Part shown: positions 1 through 8,783 of the stretch, piece by piece
Layout: every line of letters begins with the position of its first letter
Numbering within the stretch: the first letter of the stretch is position 1
From: Eurosta solidaginis
Taxonomy: Eukaryota; Arthropoda; Insecta; Diptera; Tephritidae
DNA: 64,000 nucleotides
Direction: 5' to 3'
Assembly (NCBI RefSeq): GCF_040869045.1
Contig: NC_090324.1
Span: 190,896,028-190,960,027 of the forward strand
The notes under the pieces: model-generated
Told to the model about the DNA's origin: nothing
Database searches by the model: none
The model's input: only the letters and a program-made list of their open reading frames with translations
Translations under genes and position numbers: made by a program

Positions 1-1657
1 AAACCTTTAGTATTGCTGTTTAATAAACATCTTTCTAAAATTCCACCATGACTACAACGCTTTATGATGCGTTTATAACGTTACAACTTACAAGTTGTGT
101 ATAAGCCTGGCAAATATTTATTTGTAGCCGATACACTCTCTAGAGCGCCATTGAGGGAAAAAACCAACCTTGATGTGGATAAAGAATTGGATTTACAGTG
201 CAATTTGTTAATGTCTCACATAGGACTTTCAGAAGAGTCCATAAAAGAAATAAAGAATGCCACGCAAGTGGATGAAGTCTTGCAAAAAGTGAAAAAGTAT
301 GTTAAAGACGGATGGCCATCAAATAAAAAAAGAGTTGACCAGGCAGCCATGCCTTACTTTAGTTACAAAGATGACCTTTCAATTGTAGATAATTTACTTT
401 TAAAAAATAATTGCATTGTTATCCCCAAGGTACTTCGTAAAAAGGTTTTATTTAACATACATGAGGGCCATATGGGCGTGCAGCGCTGTCAAAGTCTAGC
501 TAAAGAATCAGTGTTTTGGCCTAACATAAATAATGACATCTTAAACGTAGTCTCTAGGTGCGAGCTTTGCATGAAATACAGAGTAGCAAATCGAAAACAA
601 GAATTGATGAACAATGAGGTACCAGATATACCAAGGTACAAATTAGGCTGTGATTTATTTGAGTTCAACAAAAGAACGTATGTACTGGTCGTAGACTACT
701 ATTCAAAGTATATTGAAATTTAACTTCTTAATTCGGGTTTCTCAAGCTTGGCAGTAGTAACTAAATTGAAATCTATTTTTGCCCGATATGGGGTACCGGG
801 AATTCTTGTTTCGGATAACGGCCGCCATTCAATTCTATTGATTTTAAAAAAATTTGTGTCGAATGGAATATTCAACATACAACTTCCAGCCCATATCTAC
901 CTAGGTCGAATGGCCTGGCCGAGAGGCCAATTCAAATCATTAAGAAAATGTTACATAAATATCTAGATGAAAAAACCGATCCATATACAGCACTTTTACA
1001 TTACAGAACAACGCCGAAAAAAAGCATGCCAAGCCCAAGCGAGTTGCTCATGTCTCGAAGACTGAGAACTAAAATACCATCAATGACATAAAATTTTGAA
1101 GCAAGGCTTGTTAACAAATCGGCGTATAGAATGGAAATCGAAAAACAAAGTAAAAATCAGCTAAAAATTTCAATAAGAAAACCAGACCTCTTAAACCAAT
1201 TAATGAAAAAGAGAAAATTATGTATAAGAAATCTCCCACTTCTGTTTGGTATCCCGGTGTAATAATTCAAAAATGCCCAGAGCCGAGGTCCTATTTAGTT
1301 CAAGATACTGAAGGCGGTTTATATAGAAGAAGCCGAGAAAATATTCTCAAAAAACCTTTAAATGAAGAAAATATAAATGAAAATGGCGCAATAAGTGATG
1401 ATATGGCAAAAGACCGGAATGTAATAGATTACCATACACATGTAAATGAAAAGACTAGAATCCAAGAAAACAAGACTGTAGAAAATAAAAATATGAATTT
1501 TGAAAATACTAGTATAGCTAACCAAACTAAAATCCAAGAAAATAAAAATATGAATTTTGAAAATACTAGAATAGCTAACCAAACTGATAAACCAAATGAA
1601 ATGTATACAACTCAAAGAGGAAGAAAAGTTAAACCACCAGACAAACTGAACTTGTAA
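1..1657 (+). mobile_element. Ty3/gypsy retrotransposon, 3' half of pol (RNase H end, integrase), decayed
   Basis: Continuous but broken coding homology. The first 96 bases read as the end of the RNase H domain with two in-frame stops. The open stretch 97-723 starts with the RNase H/tether sequence containing ADTLSRA and continues into the integrase zinc finger (H..H near GHMGVQRC, then CELC) and the first catalytic Asp region. A stop and frame change near 721 leads to 748-966, which holds the second Asp (LVSDNG). After more shifts the region around 980-1090 still reads like the integrase core (YTALLHYRTTP). The stretch 1220-1657 is the integrase C-terminal part, ending in an Asn/Lys-rich tail with two direct repeats of about 20 residues (ENKNMNFENT). 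The element is cut by the window start, so RT, protease and Gag are unseen. It is clearly non-functional; the family is Ty3/gypsy, the lineage undetermined. Confidence 0.88.
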
Positions 1658-1684
1658 AGCATAATCATTAATCATTAAATAGAG

Positions 1685-2815
1685 CACGAGGTTAAAGACA
1701 ACACGTAGTTATAACAATAGTGTTGTTAGGTTTGTGGGCGTAATTTGTATTTGGAGTTTTTATGGTTTTTTGGAGTATTTTGCTATCCGTTAAGCCCGGT
1801 ATAAATGTTACTCCGATAAATTTTTGGTTTTTCCCCTTTCACAATCAAGTGTTTCCTTTTCCTCTTTGCGTATTTTTTCCTTTGTATTTTCTAGAAGCCT
1901 GTCAATGAGCTTCTGGGGATAGCTGCTTTTAAATAAAATACTTTTTACAATGTTTTGGGTTTCTGCCATGAATTCGATGTCGGTAAGAGTTATGGCTTTT
2001 CTAATAAGGCTTGTCGCTGTATTTAGTTTTTGATTGTACAGATGGTTCGAATGGTAGTTAATAATTCTTCCTGATACAATGGTTATTGCGTACCAACTCG
2101 TTAATAATTTTTTATTATATCTAATTATTTGTAAGTCTAGGAAGGCTATTTTACTTTCTTGCTTGTGAATTTTAAACTATTATGCTGTGCGTTCAATACT
2201 CTTAAAATTTCTTCCACGTCCTTTCTCTTTATGATAGCGAATATATCATCTACATACTTATTTATGTATTTGATATATATGTCATTTGCGTTAAGTTCAG
2301 CTATGCTGTCGTCAAGTATTTTGTCCAGTACTATGTCGGCTATGGTGGGAGATAGTGGATTACCCATGGGCATGCTGTATATTTGTTGGTATATTGTTGA
2401 GTTTTACATGAAGTAATTGTTTTCTCTCAGACAAAATTCGAGTACATTTTGAAATCGTTTCTTTGTAAATTTTGTATGATTTTCCAACTCTGACCAATTT
2501 TTCATTATTGTCTGTATTGCAAAGTGTATCGGGATGTTAGTGAACAGTGAAACTACGTCAAATGATATGAGGATTTCGCCATCTTCTATATGGATATTTT
2601 TAAGATTGTCTTTTAATTGGAATGAATTTTTAATATCATATTCGCCAGAAACTATATTTTTGAGTATAGACCCGATATGTTTGGATAAGTTGTAACATGG
2701 TACTTTTGTCGATGATGCGATTGGTTTAAGGGGCATGTTTTCTTTGTGTATTTTGGAAAGACCGTATAGTCTCGGTGCGATGGATGCTACACTGGACAAG
2801 TGAAATTTTTCCTTC
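1685..2815 (-). pseudogene. Penelope-like element, partial copy A (reverse transcriptase 3' part)
   Basis: Reads on the minus strand from the RT core into the region downstream of RT. Visible motifs are YGLSKIHKE, SFDVVSLFTNIP, MPMGNPLSPT and YVDDIFAI, the signature of Penelope-like RT. Compared with copy B it has a 10-bp deletion near 2160 that shifts the frame just after LNAQHNSLKFT. Beyond RT the frame continues to about 1685 with FIGVTFIPGL, the segment that precedes the GIY-YIG endonuclease in complete Penelope elements. The endonuclease itself is absent, so the 3' end is truncated. The copy lies head to tail with copy B at a 975-bp offset, a partial tandem arrangement common in Penelope elements. 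Non-functional. Confidence 0.88.
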
Positions 2816-3796
2816 ACAATCAGGTGTTTCCTTTTCCTCTTTGCGTATTTTTTCCTTTGTATTTTGTAGAAGCCTGTCAATGAGCTTCTGGGGATAGCTG
2901 CTTTTAAATAAAATTCTTTTTATAATGTTTTGGGTTTCTGCCAATAATTCGATGTCGGTAAGCGTTATGGCTTTTCTAATAAGGCTTGTCGCTGTATTTA
3001 GTTTTGGATTGTACAGATGGTTCGAATGGTAGTTAATAATTCTTGCTGATGCAATGGTTATTGCGTACCAACTCGTTAATAATTTTTTATTATATCTAAT
3101 TATTTGTAAGTCTAGGAAGGCTATTTTACTTTCTTGCTCTTTTTCTACTGTGAATTTTAAACTATTATGCTGTGCGTTTAATACTCTTAAAATTTCTTCC
3201 ACGTCCTTTCTCTTTATGATAGCGAATATATCATCTACATACTTATTTATGTATTTGATATATATGTCATTTGCGTTAAGTTCAGCTATGCTGTCGTCAA
3301 GTATTTTGTCCAGTACTATGTCGGTTATGGTGGGAGATAGTGGATTACCCATGGGCATGCCGTATATTTGTTGGTATATTGTTGAGTTGTACATGAAGTA
3401 ATTGTTTTCTCTCAGACAAAATTCGAGTATATTTTGAAATCGTTTCTTTGTAATTTTTGTATGTTTTTCCAACTCTGACCAATTTTTCATTATTGTCTGT
3501 ATTGCAAAGTGTATCGGGATGTTAGTGAACAGTGAAACCACGTCAAATGATATGAGGATTTCGTCATCTTCAATATGGATATTTTTAAGTTTGTCTTTTA
3601 ATTGGAATGAATTTTTAATATTATATACGCCAGAAACTATATTTTTGAGTATAGCCCCGATATACTTGGATAAGTTGTAACATGGTACTTTTGTCGATGA
3701 TGCGATTGGTCTAAGGGGCATGTTTTCTTTGTGTATTTTGGGAAGACCGTATAGTCTCGGTGCGATGGATGCTACACTGGACAAGTGAAATTTTTC
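1841..3796. repeat. Direct tandem duplication, 975-bp period, inside Penelope sequence
   Basis: The segment starting at 1841 (ACAATCAAGTGTTTCC) recurs at 2816 (ACAATCAGGTGTTTCC) and the two units stay aligned for almost their full length with scattered substitutions and one 10-bp gap. This is the overlap of the two Penelope copies. Confidence 0.9.
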
Positions 3797-4800
3797 TTTA
3801 ATGTCCATTTCGTTTCTTTTCAGCATTTCGCTTACAATTTTGTTATTTTTTGGTTTGCTAAAATGAGTGTTATTTTTTCTCATAAGTTGTTGTGTTGGGT
3901 CTTTCTTTATCGTTTTATACACTTTTCTGTCACTTAGTAATTCATTCTTTTTCTTTACATAATCGTTTCTGTACATCAAGACTGTTTTGTTCCCTTTGTC
4001 AGCCTGAGTTAAAACTATTTCCTCTTTATATTTTGATATGAATTTTTTCGTGGCTTCATATGTTTTCATTATAAATTTGTCTTTCGGGTTGTTGCTGAGC
4101 CTTCTTTGGTAGTTGCTAATTTTCATTGCAATGTTGCTTCTTGCACTATCTTCGGTTCTGTCATCTTCGATTTCCTGAACCGCCTGCTCTAGTTCTGCGA
4201 TGATATGCAATGGTGAAAAACTATTTTTGGTGACTGGTACAGCAAATTTTGTGCCTAACTAAAGTAACCAACGGTACTCTTCTGGTATTTCAATTTTAGT
4301 TTTGTTTATAAACCAGTCTTCGTTAAATCGAATCCCAAATTGTTGTATGTTTTAAGAAATTTGTTTTTGTAGCTTTTTTTGATGCGTTCTTTCCATCCCG
4401 GTATTGATGTATTTGATGTAATGATCTTGTTTTTCTACAATGTTATTGTAGTCTGCTTCTCCGAGCATCGTTTTCAGCGAGTCTTTTGTGCGTTTTAGAT
4501 CCCTTTCGATTACTTTGATAGTTATATTTGTTTCTTTGATTTCCAAATTTAAAATTTGTCGTAGAAAGCATTCCTCTATTATTTCAAAAATGCGACGTTT
4601 TGTCTCATTTTTAAAACAATATAACAAAGACTTTGTCCTACCTCGAGGGTGTGTTGATATAATTCCTTTTTTAATCAAACAATAATCAACTATTTTGTAC
4701 AGATTTATAGAAAAAACAACGTTTAAACGAAGGATTACATTGAATAACTTTTTGACTTTATGGAACGAGGCTGGCCGCAGTTCGGATGCAGCCAAAATAG
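2816..4800 (-). pseudogene. Penelope-like element, partial copy B (N-terminal region plus reverse transcriptase)
   Basis: The longest open stretch is 2726-4210. It carries an N-terminal region with TQADKGNKTVLMYRNDY, then RT motifs YGLPKIHKE, SFDVVSLFTNIP, MPMGNPLSPT and the catalytic YVDDIFAI. About 4215-4350 reads as the preceding Penelope segment (DWFIN, then GTKFAVP), broken by stops, and 4352 to about 4800 gives a basic helical N-terminal region. The copy stops at 2816, where the sequence jumps into copy A; the last 25 or so residues of the open frame are copy A sequence read in another frame. At the 5' side it abuts a Harbinger relic, and the exact border near 4800 is inferred. Penelope proteins combine RT with a GIY-YIG nuclease; this copy keeps only RT. 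Confidence 0.88.
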
Positions 4801-5250
4801 GTGAAATTATGCGAACGTGAGTCCAATCGATACTACCCACTACTCCTGGGAGTCCTGTTTTATAGTAATATAAAATTTTTGCTGTTTGGGTTTTAATCCA
4901 CTTCGCACAAATATGTTCCTCAATAAGATCTAAAACCAGTCCAACACCAAAATAATTTCCACAGCATTTTTGATAGCTGCCATAGCAAGGAATCTCGAGA
5001 GTGGCGAATAATTTTAGAATAGAGATAAAGCATTCCCTCGAACGCGTTTGCGGAATGGTCCTTAATTGTGTTTAGTAATGAGCAAAATGCTTCAAAGCTG
5101 CAAGATAACTTCATTTGAAGCTCATCGTTTGTCACTTAAACATTTTCTTACTTGGTGCTTGTTAGTTCCAAGGGATTGGAGTATTCACGCGAATGTTTTT
5201 CGTATTCGCGACATATCAATCGCCAACATTTTCGCCATTATAAAATAAAT
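4800..5250 (-). pseudogene. PIF/Harbinger transposase remnant
   Basis: Minus-strand reading gives, across several frames, an N-terminal start (MAKMLAIDMSRIRKTF), a helix-turn-helix-like stretch (GSYQKCCGNYFGV), then PGVVGSIDWTHVRIISP, which matches the first catalytic Asp block of Harbinger/HARBI1 transposases (G.IDGTHV). Frames change near 5140, 5000 and 4900. Only the N-terminal third remains; the Penelope copy begins where the transposase would continue. It looks like a different subfamily from the large Harbinger element further along, because the catalytic block differs (SIDWTHV versus AIDGKHV). Non-functional. Confidence 0.7.
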
Positions 5251-5875
5251 TTCATAAAATATCCCTTTTGCTTTTAATAACAAAATCCCTTTTGCAAATG
5301 CTTAAATTTCAGCCACAAATTGATCAGCTGTTCATTTATCTGTCAAATCATCACTTTCTGAAGTTGGAAACTCAATTCAACTTCAACTGAAATAAGTTGT
5401 AATTCGTAGTATCAAACAGGAGTTGAGTTGTCTTAAAAATGAGTTGTTTTAATTACAACCCAACTAAGTTCAGTTGTAATCAGTAATAGGGGCATAAATA
5501 ATGTACCTTCTTTTCACACAATATTTTTATGCAAGTGATATATGGTAATATTTTGAATCGCGTAGAGGGGGTCGTACAAATCACAAGATTTACATCTGGA
5601 ACTCTAGGAAACTCTTAGTTTAATAAAAAAATGTTGTTTAATTGACCACCTTGGTGAGTGTAACGAAAGTTGTCATCATCCGATCAGGCGAACGTGAATT
5701 TATTCTTGAACAAAAAAAATTGGTTCTCTAGCTGTGAGCTGAGTTTTAGCTGCCGGCGAATTGGCTTTATTTAAAAGCTACAACAACAAAAATGTACTGC
5801 CTGCGCAAAAAGGACGTGGTTTATGTATTTGCTAAGGTTCATATATTTTTCCCATGCTGCCAGTAAAAAGATATT
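5251..5875. other. No gene recognised
   Basis: AT-rich sequence. Around 5340-5470 there are several short related motifs (AGTTGAGTTG, CAACTGAA) in both orientations, possibly a degraded terminal region of the neighbouring Harbinger relic. No coding signal on either strand. Confidence 0.4.
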
Positions 5876-6082
5876 TGAAAACGTAAGCTGGCGGTTTCCA
5901 GATTAGTTTCTCTTTTAATATATGCGGGGACTCTGCGTTCTGGCGGTGTGACGTTGAACTTGCGGCTTGAAGACGTTCGAGCGTGCGTAAACTGCTGCGG
6001 TTTTAATCCAAGTGAAAAAGTTTCCTTTCCACGCATTCCGTTTACCCCCAAAGCTAACAAGCCTTTGGCGGGGTAACTTAAC
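5876..6082 (-). repeat. BEL LTR fragment (second copy at 18648-18866)
   Basis: About 207 bp nearly identical to 18648-18866, which lies inside the region I take as the 5' LTR of the BEL element. Both copies end at the same point (GGGGTAACTTAAC) and differ mainly by a 12-bp indel. Here the fragment abuts an unrelated Gag-protease frame and supplies the last residues of that reading frame. Confidence 0.8.
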
Positions 6083-7258
6083 TTGACTTAGCACGTCTGC
6101 CCCGAGAACTAGGCGTACTGGCGACGCGACGTAGAATTTTGGATCGGCGAGACAGATGTGTGTATACATAGCCGCGATGGCTGGATCCAGGCTGTAACTA
6201 GGCGCCACTCGGTGGAAATGTGGTGTGACGACGGCATGGGTCGCAATGCGTTTGTTATCGCCGTGCTTCCCCCGCAGACGCACCACACAGCCTGTCTGGC
6301 TACCCACTCGAGTTTCGTCCAGCCGCAGATCCCGGACCAAGTCGGCCGATATGACGGTTAACGGCGAACAAACATCGATCAATGCTCGCACCAGATGTAG
6401 TCGTCCTCCAGCTTCTATTTTGAAGATAGCGGTCGGCGAAAGCGAGATCATGGGCCGCAGTACCGGTCCAGCGACGGGGTCCAGCCCTGTACGTCCACTG
6501 CGGAACGTTAGCGGCGTCCTTAGCTGACGAGTGGCAATAACTCCTCGAGGATCGGCGGCGGTCGACGTAGAGCGAGGCAGGCTAGTAGCGATGGCTTCGT
6601 GACGGCGATTTGTGTTGTTGTTGGCCAGCTGGGGGCGTTGTCGTTGTCGGCGACGACGATGAGGGGTTTTGTTCGACTGTTGGCGCTCATGTTGTAGCAG
6701 GGGTCGGAAGAGCCGTGGTTCCGATCCCCCTGATAGTCGGAGGGGCAGTGGTTCCGATCTATCGGAGAGTCGGAAGGGCAGTGGTTCCGATCTCTCTTGG
6801 ACCATGCTGGCCAGTTGAGAATAGATGTCCCTCTCCGTGGTTTCTCGTTCCATCTCCTCCGCCTCAATATCGGAGGCGTATAGTGATAACGCCCCTTCGA
6901 GGTTCTCGCGTTCTTCCTCCTCTACCTGTACGCTCCACGGCTTGTACGGCTCACGCGAGGTTTTGGCTTGCTCATCCACGTGAAGGGTGGTGTGGTGTTT
7001 CTCGCCACATCGCCGACATCTCCCGTTGCTTGAGCAACCAGCCGTGCGGTGCGCCATGGAGAGGCAATTGCCACAATAATTGCCCAGAAGAGCTTCGCGC
7101 ATCCGTTCCTCAGGCGTCTTTGAACGGTAGACTGGGCATAAACGGATCGGATGCCTAGCCGAACACAAATGGCATGGGACCTTGAAATAGCTGGCCTTTT
7201 TTTCATATGCCTTGCGCAATTGGCCGTAGCGGGTCATGATGCCTGCAATTAAACTCAT
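5915..7258 (-). CDS. Orphan Gag-protease protein (zinc knuckles plus retropepsin-like domain)
   Basis: A 447-residue open frame. Residues about 25-95 hold three Cys/His clusters (CHLC..H, YCGNC..H...C, CRRCGEKHH) of the type found in BEL/Pao Gag proteins. Residues about 110-260 are low-complexity, with a short SEPLPFRLS-type repeat and an Arg/Asn-rich stretch. A retropepsin-like region follows (ALIDVCSPLTVIS, then LVLGADVL). The catalytic Asp is present but the usual Gly of the D-S/T-G triad is Cys. The last 55 or so residues are read from a BEL LTR fragment, so the original C-terminus is lost. No RT is attached. A splice-acceptor-like sequence (TTTAATTGCAG, exon from 7242) lies over the annotated start, so the true start may be Met at 7237 or an upstream exon. 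The region is much richer in GC than its surroundings. It could be a truncated element or a host-captured gag. Confidence 0.65.
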   Translation of the reverse strand: MSLIAGIMTRYGQLRKAYEKKASYFKVPCHLCSARHPIRLCPVYRSKTPEERMREALLGNYCGNCLSMAHRTAGCSSNGRCRRCGEKHHTTLHVDEQAKTSREPYKPWSVQVEEEERENLEGALSLYASDIEAEEMERETTERDIYSQLASMVQERSEPLPFRLSDRSEPLPLRLSGGSEPRLFRPLLQHERQQSNKTPHRRRRQRQRPQLANNNTNRRHEAIATSLPRSTSTAADPRGVIATRQLRTPLTFRSGRTGLDPVAGPVLRPMISLSPTAIFKIEAGGRLHLVRALIDVCSPLTVISADLVRDLRLDETRVGSQTGCVVRLRGKHGDNKRIATHAVVTPHFHRVAPSYSLDPAIAAMYTHICLADPKFYVASPVRLVLGADVLSQVKLPRQRLVSFGGKRNAWKGNFFTWIKTAAVYARSNVFKPQVQRHTARTQSPRIY

Positions 7259-7365
7259 TAAGTCATATTATATACGTGTCGATTATTTTTCACAAAAAAA
7301 TATCTGGTTGTGGCTGAGTGACGAGATTACCTCAAAATTGTGACTTATAAAATTTTTCAGAACCC

Positions 7366-7556
7366 GGTATACAAATTTCGGTATACAAAATGAGGTATAC
7401 AAAATTTAGAAACAGGTATACAAAATTAGGTATACAAAATTTAGAAACAGGTATACAAATTTAGCTATACAAATTTCAGAACCCGGTGTATAAATTTCGA
7501 ACTTAGGTATACAAATCCAGGTATACAACATTAGGTATACAAAATTTAGTAGTATT
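7366..7556. repeat. Degenerate GGTATACAAA tandem repeat
   Basis: About ten spaced copies of GGTATACAAA(A/T)TT, some separated by AGAAACA or AGAACCC. Spacing is irregular (11-30 bp), consistent with a decayed minisatellite. No function visible. Confidence 0.7.
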
Positions 7557-7974
7557 TTAAAGTGCAGAGCCTTGCTATACATGGTGGTGATGTTTACTAT
7601 AAACCACCCTGGACTCCCACCAACAAAAAATTTGTTCACAAAACTTTACAATGTCCATGCAAATGGGCACCAACAAGGTGCAAAACTTTGCTGGATTAAT
7701 GTGTGGACATTATTACACTGGTGGTTAGATCGGTTATTACCCCTTCCCTTGTACTAATTTTTCACCTCATACATTCATTCGTAAACGAGTTGGTCAACGT
7801 TCTGAATTGGTATTTCATTGAATAGCAACGTCTTATTTGCTATTAACGATCTACCAGAATATTTGGTGCATTTGGCTTTTTGGCCTAAAATGGTGCAGGG
7901 TGAGTCAAGTGCTCATTAATTGCGGCCGTGGGTGTTGGCATCACTGTTGATTAGTTATTAAAGGCATTTCCTGA

Positions 7975-8186
7975 ATGAGAAATGTCATAATGAAAAATTC
8001 CACGAGGCGGTACGGTGGCATAGCAGCGGTAAGTATAGTAAATCGATTGTGATTTCTTTTTACTATTATTTTTTTAATTTCTTCTATTTTCAGGACAACT
8101 CCCTACTTTTCCTATTGCTGGCAGGAAAAAAATTTCGATTAATACTTCATTGTGAAAACTTCCAGCAAAAATTTTATCATAGCTAA
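7975..8186 (+). CDS. Candidate two-exon small reading frame or host gene fragment
   Basis: Met at 7975 opens an 18-codon exon ending at a strong donor (GCG|GTAAGTATAG at 8029). A 65-bp intron follows with a long pyrimidine tract and TTTTCAG ending at 8093, and a 30-codon exon runs to a TAA at 8184-8186. The two exons join in frame to a 48-residue product. The intron size and splice sites are typical of flies, so a real spliced transcript is plausible, but I do not recognise the protein and no codon bias can be judged on so short a frame. It may be a fragment of a larger host gene that includes the exon at about 8257-8438. Confidence 0.25.
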
Positions 8187-8256
8187 AACTAATATTCTAG
8201 AATCGTATGCATCAACAATGCGAACCATGTAAGCGCATTGTACAAGCGCATAAGAA

Positions 8257-8438
8257 ATGCTTTCATGTTTAGAAATAGCGCTTTCACAGCCACTTTTAGA
8301 ATTTATTGACGGGATTGCCGATGAAATTGGAAATCAAAAGGAACAATTTTCCAGTACTTTGCTAAATCGTTTTCATGATGAAGTTTCCACCCTTTTCGGT
8401 GATAGTCCAAAAAATGGAGGAACTACGAAGTGCATCGG
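8257..8438 (+). CDS. Candidate internal exon of an unidentified host gene
   Basis: The open frame up to 8438 has a convincing soluble-protein composition (PLLEFIDGIADEIGNQ, LLNRFHDEVSTLFG) and ends at a canonical donor (CATCGG|GTATGT). Beyond the donor the frame turns hydrophobic and AT-rich, as expected for intron. An acceptor-like ATGTTTAG lies just upstream, near 8264-8272. I do not recognise the family. It may belong with the spliced candidate just upstream. It is on the opposite strand to the Sec8 relic. Confidence 0.35.
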
Positions 8439-8783
8439 GTATGTTGTATGTGCATTCAATTTCCACTTTGTAATATTATTAGTATTTTGTATATATGTAT
8501 ATAGTAATAGCTAATAATTAACCGAACAGTCCTTTAAGGTGAATCACTAAAGGTTATGCCTGCGCATATCTTAATATTTTCATACATTATTTGTATATAT
8601 GACGTGTTACTTATCATAAGCCTGCTTTTGCAATGGGCAATTACGCCTTAATTTAAAAAACACAAAGGAAAGCACACTGATTTCTCTGTACATTTCGTTA
8701 AGCAAAACGAAACCTTAATTATTTGAGCAAATAATTTCTATCTCTATGGTTTGGCTAACTTAACACCAAAACAACAGAAAAAT

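Noticed and set aside
6610..7158. 182-codon plus-strand frame
   Set aside because: Shadow of the GC-rich Gag-protease frame on the other strand; composition is unlike a real protein.
7366..7556. CRISPR-like array
   Set aside because: Spacers are irregular and very short, the repeat is degenerate, and the genome is eukaryotic.
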